Positions 10,976 through 21,889 of a stretch of DNA of 64,000 nucleotides are shown here, piece after piece. The position numbers and the translations under genes were made by a program. Source of the DNA: Locusta migratoria. Its lineage: Eukaryota; Arthropoda; Insecta; Orthoptera; Acrididae. The stretch spans positions 216,554,333 to 216,618,332 of the forward strand of contig CM048755.1 of NCBI GenBank assembly GCA_026315105.1. Direction: 5' to 3'. The stretch's first letter is position 1; each line of letters begins with the position of its first letter. Under the pieces are notes generated by a model. The model saw only the letters and a program-made list of their open reading frames with translations, did not search any database and had not been told where the DNA came from.

Positions 10976-11157
10976 TTTCAAACCCAATCTTCTTTTTAAC
11001 AGATACGGAAACAACAATGACTTTTTTATTTTTACTTGCCACATATACTTTGGGCGTGTTTGCAAATTTGTCGCGATTTTAAAGGTAAATGACATTTATA
11101 CTCTTCGTTGTAACAAATATTTAACTGATTCCTTAATTTCTCCTGGCGAATAACAAC

Positions 11158-11441
11158 TTCGAAAAACTTACGGGTATGCTGCCAGGTACCAAAATCGACG
11201 ACGGACGATATTTCGGCAGGAGACCACCCTGCCATTTTGAAGGCGAAACTGCAGTAAGGAAGCAATGTGCAACGATTTTTAAAACCTCGGATTTCAATGA
11301 GTAAACAGGAAAGACAACACACACCGAGCAAGCATGCACACAGCGCCGACACGACCAAAGATGAAACCGGTCAGAATATCGATAATGACCATCAGTTCTC
11401 GACAGATGAGGTCGGATTAGTTTTGTCCCTCTGTTTTTGAC
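11158..11441 (-). repeat. PLE pseudo-LTR, left inverted copy
   Basis: Reverse complement of 12205-12497 with scattered mismatches. It contains the potential hammerhead stem II (ggcagg...cctgcc followed by gaaa) in minus orientation near 11220-11245. Confidence 0.85.
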
Positions 11442-11845
11442 AAGTGAGAGAGCAGGATCCCAATTTAAGCAGAAGCCTCCATCCCTATTCTTAAGGTTGT
11501 CACCTAGTTTTATTTCTATCGCTTCCTTGATAACACAGTACCAGTAGTTGGAAGTGCATGCCAGAATTTCCGTTTTGTTGTATTCCATAGGGTGACATGT
11601 GTCAAGACAGTGTTCGGCCACAGCAGACTTGTTTGTCTGTTGTAAACGTGTGTGACGTTTATGCTCAATACAACGATACACAACACTCGTAATAGTTTGA
11701 CCAACATATGACATGCCACAGCTACATTGGATTCGGTAGACATCCGCCTTGCGCAAACCGACATCATCCTTAACGGATCCCAACAGTGCCTTAATTTTAG
11801 AAGGTGGACGAAATACACATTTTTACATTGTTTTTACGCAAAATG
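11400..11845 (-). pseudogene. PLE GIY-YIG endonuclease domain
   Basis: Minus-strand ORF (216 codons from 11783) with VYRIQCSCGMSYVGQTITSV (the GIY and YIG strands, with the CCHH-type cysteines of PLE endonucleases), then SAVAEHCLDTCHPMEYNKTE and the conserved Glu region NYWYCVIKEAIEI. Upstream codons VFRPPSKIKALLGSVKDD continue the frame of other PLEs across a short shift near 11784-11840. The ORF reads on into the inverted repeat, so its annotated C-terminus is partly untranslated repeat. Confidence 0.85.
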
Positions 11846-11950
11846 CGACCAATCTTATTGGAAGTGCTGCCAACGTGTGGCAGAAAGATAACTGACGTGG
11901 GTGCCGACTCAGTATTATCATCACTAGCCCGTTGCACATGTGGTCGATAG

Positions 11951-12156
11951 CGAAGTTCAAATGTTCAAATGTTTGTATAGTCTATGGGACTTAACTACGG
12001 GGTCATCAGTCCCTAAACTTACGAACTACTTATGAACTACTTACGAACTAGGACGGCACGAATATCCATGCCCTAGGGGGGATTCGAACCCCCGACAGTA
12101 GTGACCGTGCAGACCGTGACTGGAGCGCCTCAGTCCCCTCGGCCACAGCGGCCGGC
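11951..12156 (-). mobile_element. Full-length type B SINE inserted in PLE
   Basis: Tail begins ttcaaatgttcaaatgtttg and the head ends cagcggccggc. Exact 10-bp TSD tggtcgatag at 11941-11950 and 12157-12166. PLE coding sequence continues on both sides, so the SINE is younger. Confidence 0.93.
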
Positions 12157-12204
12157 TGGTCGATAGTCAACGCTTTTTGAATCTGCCCTTCACCATAGCC
12201 ATTA

Positions 12205-12497
12205 TTGTCAAAAAACAGAGGGACAAAACTAATCCGACCTCTTCTGTCGAGAACTGATGTTTATTATCGATATTCTGACCGGTTTCACCGTTGGTCGTGT
12301 CGGCGCTGTGTGCTTGCTTGCTCGGTGTGTGTTGTCTTTCCTGTTTACTTATTGAAAACCGAGGTTTTAAAGATCGTTGCACATTGCTTCATTACTGCAG
12401 TTTCGCCTTCAAAATGGCAGGGTGGTCTCCTGCCGAAATATCGGCCGTCGTCGATTTTGGTTCCTGGCAGCATACCCGTAAGTTTTTCGAAATATTT
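12205..12497 (+). repeat. PLE pseudo-LTR, right inverted copy
   Basis: Starts ttgtcaaaaaacagaggg and ends acccgtaagtttttcga. Matches 11158-11441 in inverted orientation. Contains ggcagg (12416-12421), cctgcc (12429-12434) and gaaa (12435-12438), a hammerhead-like stem II and core strand, but lacks a clean CUGANGA. Confidence 0.85.
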
Positions 12498-12507
12498 AAC
12501 TGTTTGA

Positions 12508-13720
12508 AAATATGGGGAGGGGGGGGAGCGGCCTTCGTGCATGCGTAAGAGATTCAGATTTCACTGTGTTTTATTGTTCATGTGCATATTCATATGTTCT
12601 TGGTGTTTATTATCAAAGAAAAATGAACGACGTTCAGTATCTCTTAGAAACTAATTACTCAGGTTTAAGATTGGAAGAGAAACCCGAAAAAACAAAGAAG
12701 CTCTGTAGGCGGAGGCCTCAGCTCGAGTTGAAGCAAACTCAAACCAGCCGAGGTAAGACATTTTACAGATAAAGATCTTGACGGAAATATATGTAAATGG
12801 GGGGTGGCGCTAAACCATCAACGCGCCGAGCAGAGGGGGGGGGGGGGGGGGGTGCAGGGCGGCGCCACTGTCGGGATCTGGCACTGAAATAATTGAACCC
12901 CCAGTCATCTGAAGCACCAGCCGCCACTGCCAACCGGGCTTCAGACTACCTAAAAAAAAAAAGAAAGAAATGCCCTGTTTTCTATGCTTTTCGGCATTGG
13001 CCCATGTTTTCACACTATGTTAGCCGCTTGCGATGTCACGTTCAGCTGATTTGTCGGAAGGCTGCACTATTGTTTCTTGTCAGATGTCAATTTGAGCGCA
13101 TTGTTCCTCTATCAACGCATGAGTGTGGTTACTTACTTATTACTGTATTTTAATATGTTTAATGTTTCAGTCCCATGCACTGACTATGTGAGCTTGATTT
13201 CTCGTGATTGAGTGACTCGACCATCATAGCTTCATTTATTTTTATTGTTCGAGTAACAGAATGGATTTACCTGCATTTCTTTTCGGATGTTATCACCATA
13301 GTTCTTATAAATTACTTCCTCTTCATTATTTATGTTGTTTGCATTTGGTAACATCTAATTTTGAAGCTTTAAGCTTTACAGACCAGTCGTAGAATTGAAC
13401 AAATTCTTACAACTGAAGTAGACTTTAATTCCACCAATATTATCAAGAAATAGTGTAGAGCTTTCACGGACATGCAACGCCAGTTAGGGAAAATTGTATT
13501 CTTTGTTACAGTGACCTTTTCACTTACAATAACTACCGGCGCGTGGAGAATCTGTTGACTGCTGCCTTCACAGAAAAACCCGATCATCATAGGAAAAAGA
13601 ATAAGATATTAGAGTTTGTACGGAAAGTTTTAGATGATCATTTTACACATTTGTTATTCGAGAGTGGGGTAATTGAGAGAAAATCTGAAAATGTTTCTGC
13701 GAACCTTGTGCAGGCACGTA
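12508..13720. other. Unannotated stretch with G tract
   Basis: A G run of 18 lies at 12835-12852. The 86-codon ORFs at 12512-12772 and 12893-13153 have no motif I recognise. Otherwise AT-rich sequence. Confidence 0.4.
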
Positions 13721-13736
13721 GGTGTGAAATTCGAAG

Positions 13737-13937
13737 CCGGCCGCAGTGGCCGAGGAGACTAAGGCGCTCCAGTCACGGTCTGCACGGCCACTACGGTCGG
13801 GGGTTCGAATCCCCCCTCGGGCATGGATATTTGTGCCGTCCTAGTTCGTAAGTAGTTCATAAGTAGTTTGTAAGTTTAGGGACTGATGACCCCGTAGTAA
13901 AGTCCCATAGACTATACAAACATTTGAACATTTTTTT
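13737..13937 (+). mobile_element. Full-length type B SINE
   Basis: Head gccggccgcagtggccgagg, B box gggttcgaatcc, catggatatttgtgccgtcc, then the tail to aacatttttt. Exact 11-bp TSD gaaattcgaag at 13726-13736 and 13938-13948. A good reference copy for the subfamily. Confidence 0.95.
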
Positions 13938-13948
13938 GAAATTCGAAG

Positions 13949-14550
13949 TAGTCCTGTATGTGTGTTCATGTAAATCAAAGCTCGGATTCCTCGTGGTGGG
14001 ACTGGCCTTTAAGTTAATATCTGCTCCACAGACGCCTGAATTTTATTGGTGCTCGCCCTATGGTATAAATACATTTCAATCATGGAAAGCGAGCAACGAT
14101 GCACTATGCGTTTAGAGCAAAGGATTGTCTTTTGGAGATGAGTGTGGTAGACTTCAATGTTTTACACCAAGATTGCAATAGGTTTTAACCTATGTTCGGC
14201 ACGGAATGATATCAGATGTGAAAGACTTTAGGAACAATGGTCTCCAGATTTGAACTTTAAATCGTTATTTTAGATGGGCATCACAGTTTTAAAATAGCGT
14301 AGACAGATGGTTCAAATTAAGTTAAATTTTTTGCCTTTCAGAAGGGCACGCGAACTATGTCTTTGGGATCCGTCTTTCCAGTGAATATTCCGCATAAATG
14401 GAAACGGTGTAGCAGATAATGCGTCAGCAGAGTAAATCGATTCTAATCTGGTTCCATTGCCATAGTGCACTTCTGGCATGGCAGAAAACGTACTAAGCAG
14501 ACAAAATATATCGGACATTCTTCTCCAACTTCCAAAAAAGGAATTGAGTA
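13949..14550. other. Unannotated stretch
   Basis: No gene, RNA or repeat recognised; short ORFs only. Confidence 0.4.
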
Positions 14551-14552
14551 AT

Positions 14553-14735
14553 GTGACTTGGTGATAACACAGTGGACTAGGATTCGCGGGAACGGCGGTT
14601 CAAACACGCCTTCCGCCATTCTGATTTACATAAGGCAAATACCTTCCAAAGGGAAACTCCCATTTTATTTTCCATCCCTGACGATAACTATCCAGGCGTG
14701 CACCCTGTCTCTAATTTCTTCGCTGCTAACAACAG
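14553..14735 (+). mobile_element. Second tRNA-derived SINE family, degraded
   Basis: Head gataacacagtggactagga with gcggttcaaacacgcc (decayed B box), then ccgccattctgatttacata and aaggcaaataccttccaaag. The same family is seen inverted at 50452-50663 (gactcgcattctttaggatt on the minus strand). Differs from the types A and B SINEs in head and tail. Confidence 0.65.
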
Positions 14736-14739
14736 GAAA

Positions 14740-16080
14740 ACGTGTATTTTTCTATGAGGAATCATGGCTCGTTGAAATATAGAGAAACGAGCGAGCAACC
14801 CAGGGAACAAAAGCGGTCTGTAGATAACATGATACTGTAGTCTGCCTTCCACCTACAGATCATCACTTGGTTGGTCAAGCCAGAGAGACAAGAGATAGTG
14901 TGGTTGCCAGTGAAAGACAAAAATCTGTGGTAGTGGTAGGATATCCTCCTGCCGAAGTGTACCTCCTACCAGTCACTCCGATGGTAAATTCGTGCAAAGC
15001 CACCTGAGAACAAGGCAATGTCCCTCGATACATTAATTCATCCTCTGGAGAAATATCTCCCAATCTGCAGTAAAAATCACCAAACTCCACAATTTAACCA
15101 AATAGAGTGTATATTTTGATAGTAGTGCAGAAAAATGAGGATCTCCCTTCTGTTTTAGCTGTTGACAAAACAAGTGCGCTAAAGGTTTTAAATTAGGGTG
15201 TAGTGTCTGCACCGCAGCCTAAGCTCTTGGCCTGTAGATTTTAGTGTGCTGCAGAGGGGCTGGCTCATTCTTTTATTCCACGATCGGGAAACCACAGCTA
15301 TCTAATTCACTATTTTAACTTGTCCACAGAATTCTTTTCATATTTCAAGTTTTAGAGCTGACACAATGTGGAAATTTCATATATAATTTGTATGTATTTT
15401 TAATTTGTCCACGCACCTCGCATAAAATGTTAAATTCTTAGTTGTCTTGCATCAAAACTGACACATTATCATTACCATCAACACTGTGATTTCTTCTCAC
15501 TGACTTTTCCTGATGTTTAAAAAAGCTGTTATTGGTTGAGTATGGATCGTTGTTGCTTTTTGTTTGCACTGCAAATCTAAAATACCAGAAGACTTTAAGG
15601 TTCATTGTGTGCTACAAGCTACGGGATTTGGCACATTTGCCGCAGTGGGATATGCTTTTTTAGTGGAAAAAGCGCTACAATAAAAGACAGAGTATGGCAT
15701 ATGTGTCTCTTGATCAGGGCGTTGTTTATTTCTTGTTACACTGTGCTTAATATCTCGTTTCATTTCTGTCAGTTCGATTCCACTGGGGAGGCTGTTAATT
15801 AATGGACCCGTGGGGCTTCAGTCGTGATTACACTAATATCATATTTTGTCAGTTAAATTCCAACAGCCTGCCAAATGCAGACGTATAGAAAATATCCGGA
15901 TACGAGCTAGAATGAGTGATACGTGGCACTAGTTAAAAGGAGATAGTGGATAAGACATCAAATTGAAGAAGACAATAATATGGTAAAAATGCATGCATAA
16001 CCCAAAGTGAGAAAGAAAATGATACTTTTTGAATTTCAATGGAAATTTTCAATTGCACTCCAAAAAATATTGTCTTTGCA
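14740..16080. other. Unannotated stretch
   Basis: AT-rich. Short ORFs at 14875-15090 and 15605-15802 have no motif. Nothing supportable. Confidence 0.4.
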
Positions 16081-16084
16081 GCAA

Positions 16085-16171
16085 GCCGCTGTGGAGTGGC
16101 TGAGCGCTCTAAGGCGCCTTTCTGCGGAGCACGTAGTTGCTTGCTGTAGGAGGTTCGAGTCCTTCCTCGGG

Positions 16172-16205
<34 letters not shown>

Positions 16206-16292
16206 TGTATTTATTAGCATAAGTCAGTTTAAGTAGTTTGTCATCCTAGGGACTGATAACCGTAGCAGTTATGTCCATTAGATTTACAAATA
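16085..16292 (+). mobile_element. Type A SINE with (GT)n
   Basis: Head ccgctgtggagtggctgagc, B box aggttcgagtcc, catg followed by a GT run (16173-16202), then the tail gtttgtcatcctagggactg to gatttacaaatatttcaa. No clear TSD. Confidence 0.88.
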
Positions 16293-16411
16293 TTTCAACG
16301 TTATTTATGTATTTATTTATTTATTATTATTATTTGCTTTGCAGCACCTTAAAAAAATAAATTTGTGTTGACGTATTATTAGTATATAGTACAACACTAA
16401 GATCTGTGTTC

Positions 16412-16607
16412 GCCGCGGTGGAGTAGCCTAGCGCTCTAAGGCGCCTCGCTGCGAAGCGCGCGGCTGCTCGTCGTCGGAGGTTCGAGTCCTTCCTGGGGCA
16501 TGAGTGTGTGTGTTATCCTTAGGTTAGTTTCATTTGGTTCGAGTAGTTGGTAAGCTACGATGATGACCACGCAGTTTGGTCCGATAGATTTTCAAACAAA
16601 CACATCT
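16412..16607 (+). mobile_element. Full-length type A SINE
   Basis: Head gccgcggtggagtagcctag, B box aggttcgagtcc, tail through gatagattttcaaacaaac. Exact 11-bp TSD gatctgtgttc at 16401-16411 and 16608-16618. Confidence 0.93.
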
Positions 16608-16784
16608 GATCTGTGTTCAGGAATTCCACAGTAAAACTGTGATATTATCGTATATAATTCATTAAAATCATTCTGCACTATAAACAGGATGAACAGAAAC
16701 ACGCGCATTGTGGCGACACAGAGTTATTCATTGTGTACTGATAACAGGAAAGCGTCTAAGAAAATATTGTCTTGCACATATTTT

Positions 16785-16870
16785 GCCGTGCGGGAATAGC
16801 CGTGCGTTATGGAGCGTCATTTTGCGGAGCGCGCGAACGTTCCCGCTGGAGGTTCGAGTTCTCGTTCGGC

Positions 16871-16916
<46 letters not shown>

Positions 16917-17033
16917 TGTGTGTGAGTGTGAGTGTGTGTCGCCCTTAGGATAAGTTAGATTAAGCACTTTGTAAGTCTAGGAACCGATGATCAGAGTAGT
17001 TTGTCCCTTGGGTCTACAAAAATTTGATTCGAT
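16785..17033 (+). mobile_element. Type A SINE with long (GT)n
   Basis: Diverged head gccgtgcgggaatagccgtg, B box aggttcgagttctc, long GT run at 16872-16940, then the tail gcactttgtaagtctaggaa. Exact 13-bp TSD ttgcacatatttt at 16772-16784 and 17034-17046. Confidence 0.93.
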
Positions 17034-17212
17034 TTGCACATATTTTTGGTAGAAAAAGACACCACTGATGTAACGTGTCTGAGAAATATTTTATTCAGTA
17101 GTTTATTAGTCAAATCAGCGAAGGAAGATAGTAGTAGTAGAACAAATCGTGTAGTGCAAGTTTTTGTACAGTGAGAGCACAAATCACATCAACAACATTA
17201 TGAAAACAAAAG

Positions 17213-17312
17213 GAAGAATAGGATTTAACGGCTCATGGACGTCGTGGTCATTAGAGACAGCAATCTTTCGGATAGTTTTCGTTATGAATGAGGAAAGAAA
17301 ACGGCCTTTGTT
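17213..17312 (-). mobile_element. Fragment of the second SINE family
   Basis: gatttaacggctcatggacg then gtggtcattagagacagc and aacggccttt match the same blocks at 50455-50545 in the same orientation. Only this tail portion is present. Confidence 0.55.
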
Positions 17313-17640
17313 TTTATTGCAGGTCAAAGAATTTTCGTATTATGAAACGGCACACTGAAGATCCATCACAATGAATTGTTCTTGATTCGATTTGTTATAA
17401 TCACACGGCAATTAGCTACATATCTACGATTAATATATTCAGTAAATTCTAATATATTGTGTTAGGCCGTGGTCCAAGGCATAGTTCCTTGTATATATCT
17501 TCGGTGTCGAGTGCTGAAGACATCATCAGGCTTATTGTACTTGTGTGAAATTTGAACTGTTTTCTGAGACGTTGTAGCCTCTGATAATTTGTCCAGCATT
17601 CGAAAACGACCAAGGATACTTACTGTTTTTTTGTCGATGT
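17313..17640. other. Unannotated stretch
   Basis: AT-rich; nothing identifiable. Confidence 0.35.
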
Positions 17641-17653
17641 AAACTAAATTAAA

Positions 17654-17857
17654 AAAAAAAAAATGTTCAAATGTTTGTTAGGCTTAAGGGACTTAACTGC
17701 GGGGGTCATCAGTCCCTAAACTTACAAACTATTTATGAACTGCCTTATACTACAGACGACACAAACATCCATGCCCGAGAGGGGATTCGAACCACCGACC
17801 GTAAGGGCCGTGTAGATTGTGACTGTCGCCGCAGATCGCTCGCCCACTGCGGCCGGC
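17654..17857 (-). mobile_element. Type B SINE
   Basis: Poly(A)-like run then atgttcaaatgtttgttagg; head ends ctgcggccggc. Near-exact TSD taaactaaatt (about 17640) / taaactatatt (17859) with one mismatch. Confidence 0.9.
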
Positions 17858-17867
17858 TTAAACTATA

Positions 17868-18221
17868 TTACTTAGGCCAGTAGTATACATCTGATGTTTT
17901 CTAAAGGTTTTCCAATTATTGGCGTTCTGTTTCTGAGTTTGAAAGACTTGATTTGTAAATGTAATTGTGAAGTCAATACTTTGAATTTTGTTGTTGGTGA
18001 AATCATGAAATGACAAATGCCTAAGTTTTCTCTACTCCACGGAAAAGGTTTTGAACATATAATTATATAAAGATGATTAGGGTTTAACACCAGTCGATAA
18101 TGTCTTCATTACAGACGGATGTAATTATATGGTGGACGTGCTGGTATGTGTAATAGGTAGAAAAAGAGAGAAAGAATGAACGAAGTTAGGTATAATTCAC
18201 TATATGTAACAATTGGTAACG
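17868..18221. other. Unannotated stretch
   Basis: AT-rich intervening DNA between two SINEs; no motif found. Confidence 0.35.
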
Positions 18222-18231
18222 GAAAACAGTC

Positions 18232-18418
18232 GTTGCGGATCGCGCGGCCTCCCGTGTCGGAGGTTCGAATCCTCCCTCGGGCATGGATGTTTATGTCATC
18301 TTGAATATAAGTTAGTTCGTACGTAGTTTGTAATTGTGGGGACTGATAATCTCGCAGTTAAATCCCATAGGCTTTACAAACATTTGAACATTTTTTTTTT
18401 TTTTTTTTTTTTTTTTTT
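18232..18418 (+). mobile_element. SINE, mildly 5'-truncated, with long poly(T)-containing tail
   Basis: Begins inside the tRNA-like head (gttgcggatcgcgcggcctc), has B box aggttcgaatcc, and ends in about 28 T (18391-18418) after acatttgaaca. Exact 10-bp TSD gaaaacagtc at 18222-18231 and 18419-18428. The T run is the SINE's own 3' end on the sense strand, unlike a LINE poly(A). Confidence 0.92.
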
Positions 18419-18428
18419 GAAAACAGTC

Positions 18429-20010
18429 ATCTAAAATCAATTGAACACGTGGATATTCCGAGCTGGCATATAGTATAAGTACACTTTCCATTAGAATCAG
18501 TAATTTGCTTTCTTTTTAGCAGCATGCATATAAATGGTCCTCATTAAATGCCATTGGCGCGCGGCAATATCACGTTTATGATTATTTGGCTTCTCCCGGA
18601 GTATTTGTTGACAGAATAATTCCCGACGTCGAAAGAGAACCAATAGTACACTCGTGGATTGGGACGCCATTATCACATTTGTTATTTAATGACATTATAT
18701 CACACAATAAATTATGACAATGAAACTTGAGCCAAATTAAAACAATATTTAATTCCACGATACCAGCACGATACAAGCAGAACATAACTTCGTATGCGAA
18801 ATGACTAAAGTAGCTCCAATAGCTTTTTACCTGAAAGTGGACTATCCGAATCATGGCACTAAACGAAATTTTCGCAAACTAAATTAACCGACAAAAGGAG
18901 ATGGTTTGGTGCTGTGAAGTATGTCATACTATGTTAGAAAGTCATAATTTAAATTACAAAGTTCATGGGGAGAAAGCGTGTGAGACAGCGAGCTTTCCCA
19001 GGCATTTAACATTGTTCTAATGTCAATTGCAGCAAATTTTCTCGCATTCACACATTACCTGAAATTCTGGAACGTTTAAAATACTGTACATACATTATGA
19101 TTTTCTTACCGGTTTACTTTTCTTTGGCTACAGAATGATAAATACATTCTGAAAACGAATTTCCCTTTGTCACTCAGTACATTACACTAAACATGTGGGA
19201 CACTGCAGAAGATAGAGATCTTTGTTCAGAAGAAAAGCAAACGCTTTCTTAACTGGAATTTTATGAGCCGCTGCTTTGTGAATATATTACGTAATAGTTG
19301 CAATGCGCTCCATCCTTAATATTAAGGACACAATGGTGATGATACAACAATGCTGTCGAAAAGACCGAAGCTCTTTGTGTGACTTTTGGAAACTAGAGTT
19401 AGATGTATTATTATAAGCCCTAATGAACCTAACAAATGGCAAACGGAAAGGCGGGCACTGGAGCCAGTTTGAGATGGAACTGCAGGCGGTCAATTACTAG
19501 CTGGTACCCGGCGAGGAGAAAAATTTATGAGATGTATTAGTAACTTCTTCGCAGTTAGATTGTAAGTCACGGCTAATAATGATTCTCAGAGGGTAACGTT
19601 AGATACAGTGAAAAATTTAAGAGCAAATAGTCTCACATAAACCATGATATTAAAATGAATTAATCATATTTTGCAATGATATGGATGGCGTTATAGAGAT
19701 TTGACAGGGAATTCTTGCAGTGAAAAACGGCCACTTTAAGCAGAAAATTTGAGAAAAACAATCTTTAACAATTGAAATTAATATGGAAGAATCTAGAATC
19801 TTTCCATTCATTATACTCCAGTAGATTAGAAATGATTGTCTAATCCCAACTATTTTTAAATTCGGGTTCGCTTATTTCATTATCCTAAAGTTACTGCCAA
19901 CAGCAGCCAGCGTTGGTACAGTAGTAGAATCATTTTAACTGCTATTGGTATCTATAACAGCAACACTTCGGTTTTGGGTTTTCGTCTTTATTTTCACGAA
20001 CGTACAACAG
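18429..20010. other. Unannotated stretch
   Basis: AT-rich, with short motif-free ORFs on both strands. I see no coding region or repeat. Confidence 0.4.
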
Positions 20011-20151
20011 CATGAGCCGCGGTGGAGTTGACGAGCGTCCTAAGGTGCCTTGCTGCACACCACACCGTTGTTCGCCGTCGGAGATTCGAATCCTCCCTGG
20101 AGCTTGGGTATGTGTGTTTTCTAAGGTTATTTTAAGTTTAAGTAATTTGTA
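20011..20151 (+). mobile_element. Type A SINE, 5' part (split by mariner)
   Basis: Head gagccgcggtggagttgacg, B box-like agattcgaatcc, gtatgtgtgttttctaaggt, up to aagtaatttgta. The SINE resumes at 21644 with taagtccagggagtgatgac, so the mariner landed at a TA inside it. Confidence 0.88.
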
Positions 20152-20330
20152 CGAAGGGCGTGTGAATAGTCCGAGCAAAGTCCGAGAGATGGCACCACTG
20201 GCGCGTATCGATGTCATGTTTAGTTAGTAGCATCTTTGGAAAGAACGCACACCAAGTTTCAGGCATATCGGTTTATTTCTTTGTGGTTGGCATTCGTGTG
20301 AATCAAGGAAGTCGAGTGATTGTCAAAGAA

Positions 20331-21335
20331 TGGACGAAAAATAATTTCTTATGCTGATTAAACATTACTTTATGAAAGGTAAAACGGCTCAGGAGACTAA
20401 AGGAAGCTTCATAAACCTTATAGTGACTCTGCACCTTCGATTAGAACAGTTTATAAGGTGTTTCAAAATTTTCGGAGTAGCCATATGGGCGCAAATCACG
20501 CTGAACGCTCTGGATGCCCTGTGAAGGCTACAACTCCTGAAATAATTGATAAAATCCATGATATGGTGATGGACGACAGAAGAGTTAATAGGCATGTGAT
20601 TGCTAGTGCTGTGGGCATCTCGAATGAACGGGTACATAATATTTTGCATAAACATTTCGGCATGAGAAATGGGTGCAGCGAATGCTCAAAATTGACCAGA
20701 AACGAAATCGTTTAAAGTGTTGGAAGAAAGGTTTGCAGTTGTTCAGAAAGAATCCGCAGGACTTTATGCGTCGTTTCGTCACTGTGGATGAAACATGGAT
20801 ACATTACTATATTCCTGAAACCAAAGAACAATCTAAACGATGGGTTACCAAGGGAGAATCTGTACCACAAAAGGCGAAGACCGGTTCTTCGGCCGGAAAG
20901 GTTATGGCGACGCTCTTTTAGGGTTCGCAACGGATAATGCTCATCGACTATCTGGAACAGGGTAAAACTATTACAGGTGGATATTATTCATCGTAATTGG
21001 ACAGTTTGAAAACCGAGCTGCAAGAAAAACGCCAGAGATTGGCAATAAAGAAAAAGCCTTTTCCTTCACGACAATGCACCAGCACACACCTCAGTAGTTG
21101 TGATCGCAAAATTATTGGAAACAGGATTCCAACTCGTTTCACATGCCACCCCCCCCCCCCCCCCCCCCCATTCTGCAGACTTGGCTTCCTCGGACTACTA
21201 TTTGTTCCCCAATTTGAAGAAATGGCTGGCGGGACGAAGATTTCATTCAAACGTTGAGGTGATTGCAGAAACTAATAGTTTTTTGCAGGTTGGGACAATT
21301 CCTATTATTCGGAAGGGATCAACAAATTAGAACAG
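20331..21335 (+). pseudogene. mariner transposase (frameshifted)
   Basis: Starts MDEK, has an early stop, then GKTAQETKGSF. Next are the second helix-turn-helix (NRHVIASAVGISNERVHNIL, 20590-20650), the WVPxLLT-equivalent region (frameshifted) and FVTVDETWIHYYIPETKEQS with the first catalytic Asp (about 20785). The second Asp lies in LFLHDNAPAHTS-like sequence near 21058-21090, in a shifted frame. SADLASSDYYLFPNLKKWLA (21170-21230) is the region of the third catalytic Asp. A C run replaces the Pro-rich YSP segment. The C-terminal part fades after 21330. Clearly non-functional. Confidence 0.9.
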
Positions 21336-21420
21336 CATTGGACGAAATGCGTAAGTCTAAAAGGAGACTGTCGAAAAATAAAAATGGTCTTCCCCAAACA
21401 CGTTAGTAGTTAGAACTTTT

Positions 21421-21622
21421 TTGTAAATTGTAATTTTTGCATATCTTATGGGACTTAACTACGGGGTCATCAGTCCCTAAACTTACAACCTACTTATGAA
21501 CTACTTACGAACTAGGACGGCACAAATATCCATGCCCGAGGGGGGATTCGAAACCCCGACCGTAGTGGCCGTGCAGACCGTGACTGGAGCGCCGCAGTCC
21601 CCTCGGCCACCGCGGCCGGCAC
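21421..21622 (-). mobile_element. Type B SINE inserted in mariner right end
   Basis: Tail gcatatcttatgggacttaa, B-box complement gattcgaaaccccgacc, head ccaccgcggccggc. TSD gaactttt at 21413-21420 and 21623-21630. Lies 20 bp inside the right TIR, so it is the youngest layer of a three-element nest. Confidence 0.9.
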
Positions 21623-21643
21623 GAACTTTTCAAACGCCCCTCG

Positions 21644-21720
21644 TAAGTCCAGGGAGTGATGACCATATGAGACAGAAGTTGCGGATTCAATCTTTGACTT
21701 TACACAGGACCTGAACTTCA
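21644..21720 (+). mobile_element. Type A SINE, 3' part (split by mariner)
   Basis: taagtccagggagtgatgac continues the SINE tail interrupted at 20151. The extreme 3' end is degraded. Confidence 0.75.
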
Positions 21721-21840
21721 GCGTATTTGCTCAAACAATTTGACTCCCTCAAAAAGAATTAATTTCCCTTAGAGATGTAAAGTTCGTAATTAGCCAACCC
21801 GCTGTGCCCCAAATATTTCAAGTACGCGCGCGTGCTCGCG

Positions 21841-21843
<3 letters not shown>

Positions 21844-21883
<40 letters not shown>
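21844..21883. repeat. (CA)n microsatellite
   Basis: About 19 CA units after a gcgcgcgtgctcgcgctcg segment. No SINE body is recognisable around it. Confidence 0.95.
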
Positions 21884-21886
<3 letters not shown>

Positions 21887-21889
21887 TAC

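Larger units (their letters stand above)
11158..12497 (-). mobile_element. Penelope-like element remnant with inverted flanking repeats
   Basis: A minus-strand PLE C-terminal coding part (GIY-YIG endonuclease, about 11440-11840) lies between two inverted copies of about 290 bp (11158-11441 and 12205-12497). Each copy includes the last codons of the ORF and the 3' untranslated part. PLEs are known to carry such 'pseudo-LTRs' in tandem or inverted orientation. RT is missing, so the insert is 5'-truncated. A SINE at 11951-12156 interrupts it. Confidence 0.8.
20152..21643 (+). mobile_element. mariner transposon, inactive
   Basis: Terminal inverted repeats: left acgaagggcgtgtgaatagt, right (reverse complement) acgaggggcgtttgaaaagt, flanked by TA on both sides (20150-20151, 21644-21645). 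Inside lies a mariner transposase broken by stops and frameshifts, a C run (21149-21169), and a younger SINE at 21421-21622. Inserted into a type A SINE. Confidence 0.92.

Noticed and set aside
12205..12548. Cys-rich ORFs in the right PLE repeat
   Set aside because: They match translations of the inverted left copy and are untranslated PLE terminal repeat.
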